Assembly: GCA_003255025.1 (NCBI GenBank)
Contig: QANY01008229.1
Location: forward strand, 28,337-92,336
Reading direction: 5' to 3'
Length of the DNA stretch: 64,000 nt
DNA from: Datisca glomerata
Lineage: Eukaryota; Streptophyta; Magnoliopsida; Cucurbitales; Datiscaceae
In this document: positions 10,789 to 21,379 of the stretch, piece after piece
Layout: each line of letters opens with the position of its first letter
How positions within the stretch are numbered: position 1 is the stretch's first letter
Program-made: the position numbers and the translations under genes
The notes under the pieces: model-generated
The model's input: the letters and a program-made list of their open reading frames with translations, nothing else
Database searches by the model: none
What the model was told of the DNA's origin: nothing

Positions 10789-11800
10789 AACCATGTAACC
10801 AAATCTATCACCTAAGTGTTTAATTAAAACTCAAACTCTTTTAATTATCCATTTAAATTTTGAAATTAATTATTAATTTTTTTATTTTATGAAAATAAAA
10901 AATTAATAGGTTGATTGGTTTTGATCCAAGTTTGACCAAATCAAATAAAGTGTTTATTTGACTAAGTCAAAGTCAACTATATTAAAAGGGATAATTATAG
11001 AAATTGTTTTAATTAAGAAAAATAGTTTTTCTAATTAATAATGGTTTTGTTCAAATCTTGGAGATTATAAAGATGGACATCAGCAGGAGACGCCAATATT
11101 TGAGAAATATGTATTCTTAAAGTCCGCTTTGTGATTTCATTTCTTTATTTCAAAGATTGTAATTTAGAAATACCCAATAATTATTCAGTCTATTATTATT
11201 TTATTTAATTGTTAACTAATTGTTTAATTGTTATGTTTGATAACATGTCAATGCATTAGTCGATCACATGTCATACATGAAAATCTCATATAGTTTTATT
11301 TAATCATCCATCTCATCTGTAGAAACATGATTTATTAGGATTGTTCTAATATATTTATATGTATTACTTTATGAAATCAATTGCATGTAAACTGTTAGAT
11401 TCTAACTAATTAAAACTTGGTAATCACACCATACTAAATGCTATAGTAACCTTTAGGTTAACCGACTTTAGTAAAAGAGTTTTATTAAAACTTGATGAAT
11501 ATAATTAATTAGTTAATTTAGGTTCACCTAATTATGACTTAGGTTCACCTAAGTTAAATGAACTTAGACCAATGAGATTGGATTAACTGATAATTAAATA
11601 TTCATAGGGTTATTATTTTATCTAGTAGTTAATTTGGAATTAATTGATTAGTTAAAATAGAAACACATTATCCTAAAATAGTGAGTGAGAGAAGGTTGAC
11701 ATATCAATGTAACATCTGGTCTCCATCATTAGCACAACACCCTGAGGTGGAGTAGGGGACTCAAGTTAGCATCATACTAGAGTCTCTCACACTATCTTTT
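10789..11800 (+). other. Leader of element B, no gene
   Basis: AT-rich non-coding DNA with a repeated TTAGGTTCACCTAA motif near 11517-11550. No standard primer-binding site follows the LTR directly. No coding similarity until gag remnants near 11806. Confidence 0.5.
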
Positions 11801-11805
11801 TCTAA

Positions 11806-14800
11806 GTTCACGACCAACTATGTTATGAACAAGTTACAATTCAACATGACCCAATTGTAGAATAAACTACAGACTTTTGAGTCACTCAACCTTAGAATGA
11901 CTAAAGAGGGCGAAACAAATGTGGTTGAGCAAAAGCCTTCTTCCAATATTGTTAAAAACAAGAAAATGATGAAGAACAATGGTAAGGACAAGAGTAAAAA
12001 CAAAAGAACAAAAAAGCCAAGACATCGCTGAAAACCAAGAAGAACAAGAAAGACAATAAGCCCAAAGGAAAGTGTTTCCACATAGCCAAGCCAAAAAAGA
12101 AAAAATAGATTAGATAGAAATGAGTTGAAAAGAAAGGAAAAATGAATACTTTAAAAATAGAACCCGATTCGTTCAACCCAATATGTATGGTGGAATAAAA
12201 TTGATTTTGACTTTAAGCATTGGATTTTCTGTCTTAGTTAAGAGTAGTCATGGAAAGAATAGGTTCAAAATCACAATAAATTCCTTTTTCAAATCCTACG
12301 ACAACTGCACGACCCCTTCCTACATGCCATAAATGACCTACGAATAAGAAGAATGTGGGATTGAAGATCATTGGAAGAGAAACTGTAACAAATATCTCTC
12401 TGCACTGAAAAACAAAGGTAAAAATATGATTTACTTGTACTGGAAGGTTGTTTAGTGGAATATGAGTTGTCATCCTGGATACTTGATGCAGAAGCCATTA
12501 ACCATGTATGTTCTTATTTGCAGATGCTTGATTAGTCAAGGGAGCTGGCTGATGGCGAGGTCGTTTTGAGAGTTGGCAGTGGTGCACTCATGTCAGATAA
12601 AGCATTAGGGACAGTCTGTTTACATTTTAGATATAATTACTTAGTTTTGAACCATGTTTATTATATTCCTGATTTTTTGAGGAATTTGATTTCTCTTTTA
12701 TTTTTGTAAGAATAGTTATTAGAAGTTTCTTTCATTAATAAAGAGTTTATTATTTCTAATAATGGATTCGAAATCTCTCATGCTAAATTATAAATAGATT
12801 GTATATGTTTAAACCAATTGAACGCGCGTTAAATAATTCTGAACTATTTCAAGTAGCAAAACCTAAAAATAACAAACGATAAAGAGTTTCTCATGATGAT
12901 AACACATATTTAGGGCATCTTAGATTGTAACATATTAATCTAGATAGGTTAAACAGGTTAACAAATCATAATTCTTTGAGAGAGTTAAAAGTTGGAACTC
13001 CTCCTATTTGTGAATCTTGTCTAGAGGGTAAAATGACCAAGAGACCTTTCACAAGAAAGGGCCAAAGAGCCAAAGAACCACTTGAGTTAGTACATAGTGA
13101 TGTATGTGGATCGATCAATGTACAAGCTAGAGGTGGGTATGAGTATTTTGTCACTTTCATTGACAATTACTCAAGTTATGGTTATAGGTACCTAATGCAT
13201 CGAAAGTCTGAAACTTTTGGAAATTTTAAAGACTTCAAGGGTGAAGCTGAAAAGCAATTAGGTAAATCATTAAAAATCTGATTGAGGTGGTGAATACTTA
13301 GATTTAGAATTCAAGAATTATTTGTTGGAGTGTGGAATCATATCCTAACTCACAGCACCTGGAACACCATATGAAAATGGTGTTGCAGAGAGGAAAAACC
13401 GAATCTTATTAGATATCATTTTTTGAGGATATTCTACTACACAAGGAAACTTACATTTAGAATGTAGTGCCCTCTAAGTGTGTAAGCGAGACGGCTTTAG
13501 AGTTATGGAATGGCTCCAAACCTAGTTTGCATCATTTCTTAGACCCAAGACCGGAAAGTTAGACTCAAGGTCTGAGGTATGTATTTTCGTCGGCTATTCT
13601 CTAGAGACTAGAGGTGGGTACTTTTGTAGTCACGATGATCAAAAGGTGTTTGTGATGACAAATGAAACCTTTCTTGAACATGACTATACAAAAAACTATA
13701 AACCTCGTAGCAAAGTAGTTCTCGAGGAATTAGCGACTAATGAGATCAGACCACCTTCAATTTCTACTGGTAAATGACAAACTAGAGAAATCACAATTCC
13801 AGCAAAGGAAATCCTGGTGCAATGTTGTAGTGAGAGGGTTGTGAGATAATTAGTTTGCTAAGAACTAGAGGCACATGTCCTAGTGTCAGACACTAATAAG
13901 GACGATCCATTATCTTATGAAGAAACAATTGATGATCCTGAAAAGGAGAAATGGCAAGATGCCATGAACCAGGAAATGGAATCTATATATTCCAATTCTT
14001 TCTGAGAATTTATAGATCCACCTGAAGATGTCAATCCCATTGGATGTATATGGATCTTCAAGAAGAAAAGATGTGCAGATGGGAAAGTAGAGACTTTCAA
14101 GGTACGGTTAGTAGCCAAGGGCTATGAAGAGACATTCTCCCATGTGGCTATGCTAAAATCCATTCACATCCTTTTGTCCATAGCCACTATTTTGGACTCT
14201 GAGATATGGAAAATGGACGTCAAGACAGCTTTTCTGAATGACTCTCTTGAAGAAAGCATCTATATGTAGCAACCAGAAACGTTCTTACAAAATGGGCCAG
14301 ATCAGAAAGTACGTAACTTACTTAAAACCATTTATGGATTAAAGCAAGCATCTAGATCTTGCAATTTTACCTTTGATTAAATTATAAAGTCTTATGCCTT
14401 TGAGAAAAATGTTGATGACATGTGTGTATAAATACACGAAAGATAAGATAGTGGTTTTCTTAGTTATTTATGTTGATGATATTCTACCCATTGTGAATGA
14501 TGTAGAAACGCTGTCAAAAGTAAAAAAGTGGTTAGCTGAGAAATTTCAAATGAAAGATTTGGAAGAAGCGAGTTATGTTCTAGGCATCCAAATCCTAAAG
14601 GATAAAAAGAACAAGTTCTTGGCACTTTCAAGGCATCTTATATTGATAAGGTGACGGAGAGATTCTCTATGGAGAATTCTAAAAAGGTCAACAACCGACC
14701 AGACATGAAATTGTCCCCTCCAAGGAACAATGTCCTAAGACACCTTAGGAGGAAGAGGATATGAGAAAGGTTCCCTATGCTTCAGCAGTTGGAAGTCTTA

Positions 14801-15453
14801 TATATGACATGCTGTGTACGAGACCGGACATCTATTATGCAGTGGAAATTGTCAATCGTTATCAATCGAATCTAGGTTTGGAACACTAGATTGTAGTAAA
14901 GCACATTCTTAAGTATCTTAGGAGAGCGAGAAACTATATGCTTGTTTATTCTGGTGGAGACCTGAACCTCACTGGATATACTGATTCTGACTTTTAATAA
15001 GATAGAGATAGTCAAAAATCGACATTTGGATCAGTATTCACCCTAGGTGGAGGAGCTGTAGTTTGGAGAAGTATTAAACAGTCAAACATTGTAGATTCCA
15101 CTATGGAAATCAAATATATAGCCGCTTGTAAGGCTACGAAATAGGCAGTATGGCTTAGAAAGTTCAATTCTGATCTGGAAGAAGTTCCAGTTATGGACAA
15201 GCCACTAATCATGTATTGTCATAATAGTGGGGCGGTAGCAAATTTCAAGGAACTGAAGAGTCACAAGAGGGGCAAGCACATAGAGTGGAAATATCATCTT
15301 GTAAGAGAGATCGTGAATCGAGGGGATGTGACTGTTATGAATATAGCTTTAGAACAGAACCTGGCTGATTCTTTTACAAAGACACTTCATGTGAAGTCAT
15401 TTGAGGGTCACATTCATAACATGGGATTAAGAGAGATGCCACATTTATTTTAG
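11806..15453 (+). pseudogene. Copia element B gag-pol remnant
   Basis: Plus-strand translation gives, in order: Lys-rich gag C-terminus and a degenerate zinc knuckle ([19 protein letters not shown], about 12360-12415); protease-like [15 protein letters not shown] at about 12470; GAG-pre-integrase ending CLEGKMTKRPF (13018-13050); integrase VHSDVCGSINVQARGGYEYF and a stop near 13280; RT with GCIWIFKKKR, IWKMDVKTAFLN and an intact YVDD box at about 14470; and RNase H/C-terminus with TGYTDSDF, YCHNSGAVA and NLADSFTK up to 15453. Many stops and frameshifts interrupt it, including one inside the RNase H core at about 14995. The order protease-integrase-RT-RNase H is diagnostic of Ty1/copia. Confidence 0.9.
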
Positions 15454-15454
15454 G

Positions 15455-15467
15455 GTAAGTGGGAGAT
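15455..15467 (+). other. Polypurine tract of element B
   Basis: GTAAGTGGGAGAT immediately precedes the LTR start TGTTGGGGG. This is the usual plant copia plus-strand primer position and fixes the LTR boundary. Confidence 0.8.
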
Positions 15468-16486
15468 TGTTGGGGGTTATGCCCTCAAAGCATGTGTATT
15501 GACATTTTGATATGAAAATTAAAAAGGATTATATTTTTCTTATAATTGTTCTTTTAAATTATTGTTGAATAATATNTTAAAGTATGAAATCTTTAATGAA
15601 TGGTTGCTAGTACGGTTTACTAAGCATTATGAATGTGTGTGATCTAGATCCGGATATTGATGTGGATAGATATCTTAGTGAAAGTACTTCATATAACAAG
15701 ATTATATATGACAGGATCAATGTGAATTAATATATTTATTAACATGTCGTTTATGATAAAGATTTAATGCACATCAATTCAATGATCATATGTAGATCAG
15801 TCTAAATCCAGAGTAGTCATGAACTCCTTTACAAGTCTACTAGATCTTTTGATTCACTCGTTAAGGTCTGTTTGTTAATCAGGCTAGTGACTTTTATTTT
15901 GGAGATTCAGTTATGTGGATGGCTGGGGATATGATCTTACAAGATTTAGAATCTAAGCTTTCCTAACGGATCGTATATCAGTTCCTCTAAGTGTTAATTC
16001 TATAACTGAATGATTATTGAGCTCAAGTTTATAATAAGATTATAAATTAGCAATTCACTAGTGGATTAATGGTACTTGTAGATCAAGAGGTAATTAGAAG
16101 GGTAAAATGGTAATTTTGATCAGTTCTAATTTACAAATCAATAATTATAGGACAGAGCTACATGAAATGATTGTGTCAATGGACTACATTAGAATACTTT
16201 GTAAATACATTCTATAATCTCTAAGAGTGCAATTCCATATTTATAGTGGAGTAATAATTGACTAATTAATAATCTGGTCTATTTTTTGCTTAGGATTATA
16301 GGTCTATGATCCCCTGTTCACCTCTATACTACGCTGTTTAGGGTATGAATATTTCAGGACATGATAAAAGGACTAACTTACAAACAAATTATTTGAGGCA
16401 AGTACATAATTATGAGATAATTGTGTGTGCTTAATTAATTAAGAATTAATTTATTGAATTATTTATATATTTAAATATAATTTTCA

Positions 16487-16525
<39 letters not shown>

Positions 16526-16873
16526 TCAATTTTTTAATTATCGATAAGTGAGACAGAATATCTAATTTGTGAAATTAGATAATTAAATTATTATTAGATT
16601 AAAATTTAAATCAACTAAATCTGTTATTTATGAAATAACCCATAAGTTAGTTCATATGGATAATCAGATATATTAATTTTGAATTAACTGATATCTAGAT
16701 AATTATCTAATTAAAATAAATATTTAATTCACAGTAATTGTCACGTGCCAATCACTGATAGGTTATTAGAAATTGACATGGATTACTGTAATGCCATATG
16801 GCACTACAGTAGTGAGTGTGTAACACTGGAGTGCCATAGGGCACTGCAATGGTGTCGTGAGGCACGGTGCCGT
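15468..16873 (+). repeat. 3' LTR of copia element B, truncated
   Basis: Starts TGTTGGGGGTTATGCCC. Similar to 30637-32240 along its length. It includes an (AT)n run at about 16491-16521 and the cluster of TGCCA/TGGCA palindromes at 16790-16870. Relative to the copy at 30637 about 100 bp are missing exactly at a single ambiguous base (15576). Similarity ends near 16873, so the LTR 3' end is lost. Confidence 0.8.
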
Positions 16874-17600
16874 TTAGTAAAATGTTTGGTTCAAGAGAGG
16901 ATGAAGGAAAATATGACTGCCGAAAGACTAAAAAAGGTTAGCTTCCATTTAGTAACATGTTTATATTTGTTTATAAGCTAACATTCTATACTAGTTGGTT
17001 TATTTACGTTGCAGAATTTGAAGGCAGAGGAAGGCTCGGTTCAAGAGTGGATGAAGGCACGTCTTGATAAATCAATGGTGAGGTCGGAAAAAGCCAACTC
17101 CGTTCCTAGTTTCGCTACCCTACTTTAGCTTACCACTCAACTCCTGAACCAGAACCGGGGGGGTGAGAGGAAAAGGGGATCAAAATGTCCCATCAATAAA
17201 GTGAGAAAAAACTATTAAAGATGCATTTTGGTTCAATCCTCGTCTTCTGCTGGAACTGTTTTCCCTAAAGGTAGTGAAGTGAGCCCCGCACGGTTCGGAG
17301 AGCACTGAATTAGAATGAGAGGTTCACCACCACTTCATTGCATGCAAGGGGAGCCAAAAGAGGATGAAGGCACCAAGGCACCAAGTACATTTACTAACAT
17401 TCTACACACCAAGTACATTTACTAACAGCTCGGTTCAAGAGATGATGAAGGCAAGATGACTGCAAAAAGACTAAAAAAGGTTAGTTTCCCTTTAGTAACA
17501 TGTTTCTATTTGTTTATAAGCTAACATTCTATACTAGTTGGTTTATTTACGGAGCAAAATTCAAAGGCAAAGGAAGGATCCTCCATGCAAGGGAATAGAT
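16874..17600. other. Patchwork with two direct repeats and a possible mitochondrial group II intron fragment
   Basis: A block around 16933-17015 (AAAAAGGTTAGCTTCC through TATACTAGTTGGTTTATTTACG) recurs at about 17472-17550. GGTTCAAGAG(T)GGATGAAGG recurs near 16890, 17038 and, in a variant form, 17432. Between the copies, 17100-17345 is GC-richer. It contains GAACTGT ... ACGGTTC, which can pair as a seven-base stem like group II intron domain V, followed by GGAGAGCACTGAATTAG. This resembles plant mitochondrial intron 3' ends, from memory of the motif only. Confidence 0.4.
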
Positions 17601-18110
17601 TGACTGCTAGGCAAGGATTTATTGATATGGGAAAAGGAGCAATGCATGAATTTTTTTTAGAGCCATTTGTTGGCTTTAGGCTATATTTTTAGAGCCATTT
17701 AGATGATTTGGATGAAAATAATGTTTGGATTAAATTGCAAGAATGTTGTTTGGAATGCTTAGTTAATGTGTTGATTTTGGATCATTTGGATGATTTTAGA
17801 TGATTTTGGATGAATTTGGATGAATTTGGATAATTTTGGAAGAAAATGAATATATCTAGATTAAATTAGTATTGTTTAGTATTACTATGTATTGAATTGC
17901 TTAGGTAGTGGTAATTTAAATTAAATTATGGATAAGAGTATTTTTGACATACGACATCAATGTAACTGCAATTATAAAATTCTGTTAAAAATTAGACCTA
18001 ATTATTATAGAATGTGAAGTACAGGGAAGGTATGTGTAATAATCAAATATAGAGGGTGCCTGTGTAATTTAATCAACCACAGGGGAGGTCTGTGTAATTT
18101 ACCCTTTTTT
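17601..18110. repeat. Low-complexity GATGATTTTGGAT repeats and dispersed repeat terminus
   Basis: 17690-17850 holds imperfect short repeats of GATGATTTGGATGAA type. 17990-18105 matches the right end of the block at 845-1000 (AGGGGAGGTCTGTGTAATTT), with the same orientation and internal order. No gene is seen. Confidence 0.5.
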
Positions 18111-18239
18111 TTATAAGCTACTTGCATTAACTTGAAGTTTGTGGTAAGGAAAACATTACAATGCCGAAAAATTATTACCAACATTGATGTTTGGTTATTG
18201 TGGCCCTTAGATTACTTTTGGAGCAATCTGAGCCACACA

Positions 18240-18625
18240 AAACCTAGCGGGTAACAAGTTTTTTTTTGGGTTCGCCAAATACGTACTAGAATTCACCAAA
18301 TACGTAGTGGGGTTCACCAAATAAGTACAAAATAATAATTCTTGGAGGGGTTCACCAACTATGTATTGGGATTCACCAATTATGTAGTGGGGTTCACCAA
18401 TTATGTATTGGGGTTCACGAAATACGTTCAAAAGAATAATTCTTGGAGTGGTTCACCAATTACGTAATGGGGTTCACCAATTACGTACAAATGAATAATT
18501 CTTGGAGGGGTTCACCAATTGCGTAGTGGGGTTCATCAAATACGTATAAATTAATAATTCTTGAAGGGGTTCACAAAAAATGTACTGGGGTTCATCAATC
18601 ACATAATGGGATTCACCAATTACGT
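18240..18625. repeat. Minisatellite of GGGGTTCACCAATTACGTA units
   Basis: Alternating ~23-bp GGGGTTCACCAATTACGTA units and AATAATTCTTGGAG linkers, at least ten copies. Minus-strand reading gives a repeated GEPxYIIGEP peptide that comes from the repeat. The reverse complement of the same unit forms the array at 18958-19135. Confidence 0.9.
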
Positions 18626-18957
18626 ACTAGAATTTGCAAATCTATCACGGCCGTTTCTCAAGCAAATACTGGTGGTTTTTCATCCAATACCGGCGGTTTT
18701 TCACCCAATACCGGCCGTTGATGATTTTTTTCTTTTTTTGGCCGTTTTTTTCCTTTTTCAAAGGTTTTTCATCAATACAATGGTTTTTGGGACCTTTTTA
18801 TGACGGTTTTTCAACAAATCAATTTTATAAAATTGATCAGGGTATACTAGATGAATCGCAAATAAAGTTATCAAAATTCTCGATTTTTATGCGAATATTA
18901 AGTATCTTCACTTATATTTCAAATTATATTTGAATTTAGTAATGAATTGTTAAAACA
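18626..18957. other. Spacer between the two inverted minisatellite blocks
   Basis: Contains three short repeats of CCAATACCGGCGGTTTTTCA type around 18670-18720, then T-rich and AT-rich sequence. No gene is supported; the two overlapping Phe-rich frames here look incidental. Confidence 0.5.
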
Positions 18958-19135
18958 TTTTGGTGAACCCCTCGAATAATGATTAACTTTATATGTGAAA
19001 TATTTTAGGGAACCGCTCGAAGAATGATTAAATTTTTACGTGAAATATTTTGGTGAACCCCTCCAAGAATGATTAATTTTGTACGTGAAATATTTTGGGG
19101 AACCCCTCAATGAATGATTAATTTTGTACGTACTA
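18958..19135. repeat. Four 45-bp tandem units, inverted relative to the 18240 array
   Basis: Units start at 18958, 19003, 19048 and 19093, an exact 45-bp period. Each contains TTTTGGTGAACCCCTC ... GAATGATTAA ... ACGTGAAATA. The unit is the reverse complement of the linker plus GGGGTTCACC motif of the 18240-18625 array. After 19135 the forward orientation resumes briefly to about 19210. Confidence 0.9.
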
Positions 19136-19224
19136 GGGTTCACCAACGTAGTGGGGTTAACCGAATACGTACAAAATAATAATTCTTGGAGAGATTCACC
19201 AAATGCGTACAACCTAATCACCAT

Positions 19225-19445
19225 ATCTAATAGGCGAATCGCCTATTTTTAGTCCCTGAACGTCATCCTGAAGGTACTAATCGCATCTTCAAAGTCAAGC
19301 GCTAGTTTTATGTCTCCAATCGCCTGTTTCATCGCCAAACGCCATGTCTAAATATGCGATCGCCATTCTCCCTCCCAATCGACAATTTCTTTGGCCTAAT
19401 CGCCATTTATATGCCTCTAATCGCCATTTTTCACAATCGGCCGTA
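19225..19445. repeat. Degenerate AATCGCCAT-type repeat
   Basis: About eight copies of (C)TAATCGCCATTT or variants at irregular spacing, GC-richer than the flanks. Function unknown. Confidence 0.6.
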
Positions 19446-20099
19446 AAATTGATATTTTTGTAATTATTTACCATACATCAGAAACATCATTTAAAAAAAT
19501 AGAAAAAAAAACTCATTATTTTAATGCAAACGTTCATGATACTCACTTATTATGTGAAATTATATTGGATTAATTAAGTATTCTCGATACAATTGAACAT
19601 TTATTCATAAACTCATTAAAAGTTGTCATTGATAATGTTGTTGTGCTTTTGTGACAAGTATCGAGCGAGACGGGTTTTCACCATATATAGTTATAGGTTG
19701 ATATGTTATGATGGTCAGTAAATCTTATTTATCGGTTTTACAAACACGTATAACCCTCAAGGTCAGAATCTATCTATAAATCTAACATATCCGCTAAAAG
19801 TTTGAAACTGAATAATGAAATTTGAAATTTTTACCTTTTATTTTATAAATTATAACACCATAAAATTTTGAGAACAACCTATTTACATTTTAATTTATAA
19901 GCATATAAAAAACCTAGAAATTAAAAGAGATGAGAATTATGAAAAAGCTCAAAATTAAGATCAAAACAGCTTCCGAGCCTTTGAAAGTACTTAGAACCAT
20001 GTATTTGGACCTAAAATGGAGCAATAAACAATACATGAAAATAAAACTTAAGATTAAGAGTATGAGAAATGATAAAGAAATGAGCAAACAAACTTATAT
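19446..20099. other. AT-rich DNA, may include part of the gypsy LTR
   Basis: No gene recognised. The small Lys-rich frame at 19930-20115 has no family signature. The left limit of the adjacent minus-strand LTR may lie in this stretch. Confidence 0.4.
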
Positions 20100-20578
20100 A
20101 TGGAAAATGAAATAAAAAATATCAAATACATGAGTATGAAGAAAAGAGATGATTAATAATAATGAACAAGGTATATTGTAAGCTAAAATGCAAGAGATTT
20201 GAACTACCTTAATAAAAAGAATAGGAGAAGATGGAAAATGAATAGAAATGAAAACTTTCTTTCTTTCTTTTAAAAAAAAAAGTCTCCTATTTTCTCAATA
20301 CCTCTTTTTCTCTCTCTAAAATCCCTTCTCTCTCTCACTCTCCAATCCCCTTTTCAAGTGAAGACCTCCCCTCTATTTATAGGTAAACTTAGGACTTCAC
20401 TTTTGATTTTTAGTCTTTTTGTTCCTTTTTTTTGTTTTTTAGTCATTGGACAAATCTTCTTTTTTTTAGGCATTGAGCTATTTTTCAAATCATACACATA
20501 GTCTGAGACTAGTATATAAGCCAAAAAATAAAATTTATATTTTTAAAATATTGGACCAGATAAAATACGGTACCTACA
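20100..20578 (-). repeat. 3' LTR of minus-strand gypsy element Gy1 (inner end firm, outer end uncertain)
   Basis: On the minus strand the LTR begins TGTAGGTACCG at 20578, directly after a polypurine tract (AAAGGGGGGCAGC, 20579-20591). It carries a TATAAATA promoter box at 20374-20381 followed by a GA-rich leader. The outer boundary cannot be fixed because no second LTR is in the window. Confidence 0.65.
20374..20381 (-). promoter_or_regulatory. TATA box of the Gy1 LTR
   Basis: Minus strand CCTATAAATAGAGGGGAGG, a strong plant TATA context, within the LTR about 200 bp after the LTR start. Transcription would run to lower coordinates. Confidence 0.6.
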
Positions 20579-21379
20579 GCTGCCCCCCTTTGTTCACATT
20601 TCTAAACTTAGAAGGTGTACAAAGGTGTAGATAAGTATTTTGATTGAGAAAAGACTATATAGATAAGAAGAGTCGACTTATTCGGGTTCTATGAAATGAT
20701 GGAACATATGAAATGGACCTGGATAGACACATGCTTCGACCTCGACCCAATTCGGGTTAGATTTAACCTTATAAATTGAAATGGACCAGGCGCTGACATC
20801 GGGATTCAACCGCGACAAAGTCGGGTTCGATTTAAGCTAAGATAAAGAAAGGAAGTTGACCTGGATAGACGCAGGCTTCGACCTCGAATTGATGCGAGTT
20901 CAATTTAACCATATTAATTGAAACAGACCAGACACTGACACCGGGCTTCGACCGCGACATAGTAGGGTTTTATTTAACCGAGATATTTGAAAGGACATTT
21001 TGCTTCTTTTTTGTACTTTAATTGCAATCCTTCAATCGTGCTTTAGCATTCGTCATGTGCATATCGACTTTCTCGTGGTGACTTTTCAGATTTCACCTCG
21101 CACTCAGACCGCCTTTCTTAGTTCCTATTCTTTTTTTTAATTGGCTTTCATCTAACCAAGTTTATTCTTCTGAGTTATTTCAAGTGTAATTAATGATATC
21201 TTAAAATTGAGAGAAATAAGAAATAATGGAAATAACGAGAAGATGAAATATATGTATTTGTCAACTAAGAAAGAAAAATAAAGACTCTTCATTGATGATG
21301 AATAATGTTTACAAACAAGGATTTGGGAAAGAAAATATGGAATAAGAATTTCTCTAGTATTCGAGACAGCTCTTTTTAA

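Larger units (their letters stand above)
9512..16873 (+). mobile_element. Copia element B, decayed LTR retrotransposon with mismatched LTRs
   Basis: Left LTR 9512-10788, leader, gag-pol remnants in copia order (gag, protease, integrase, RT, RNase H), polypurine tract at 15455-15467, and a right LTR from 15468. The first ~190 bp of the two LTRs and a ~460-bp middle part are homologous, but the left LTR carries a foreign ~300-bp insert and an unrelated 3' third. The right LTR loses similarity to its family near 16873. No target duplication can be tested. Confidence 0.85.

Noticed and set aside
16491..16521. (AT)n run as a possible origin or matrix attachment site
   Set aside because: It is an ordinary AT microsatellite inside an LTR and varies in length between LTR copies.
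18207..18431. Repeat protein frame with GEPxYIIGEP units
   Set aside because: The underlying DNA is a minisatellite whose unit also occurs inverted nearby, and other frames are equally open.
19930..20115. Lys-rich 61-residue frame
   Set aside because: AT-rich background, no domain, and next to an LTR.
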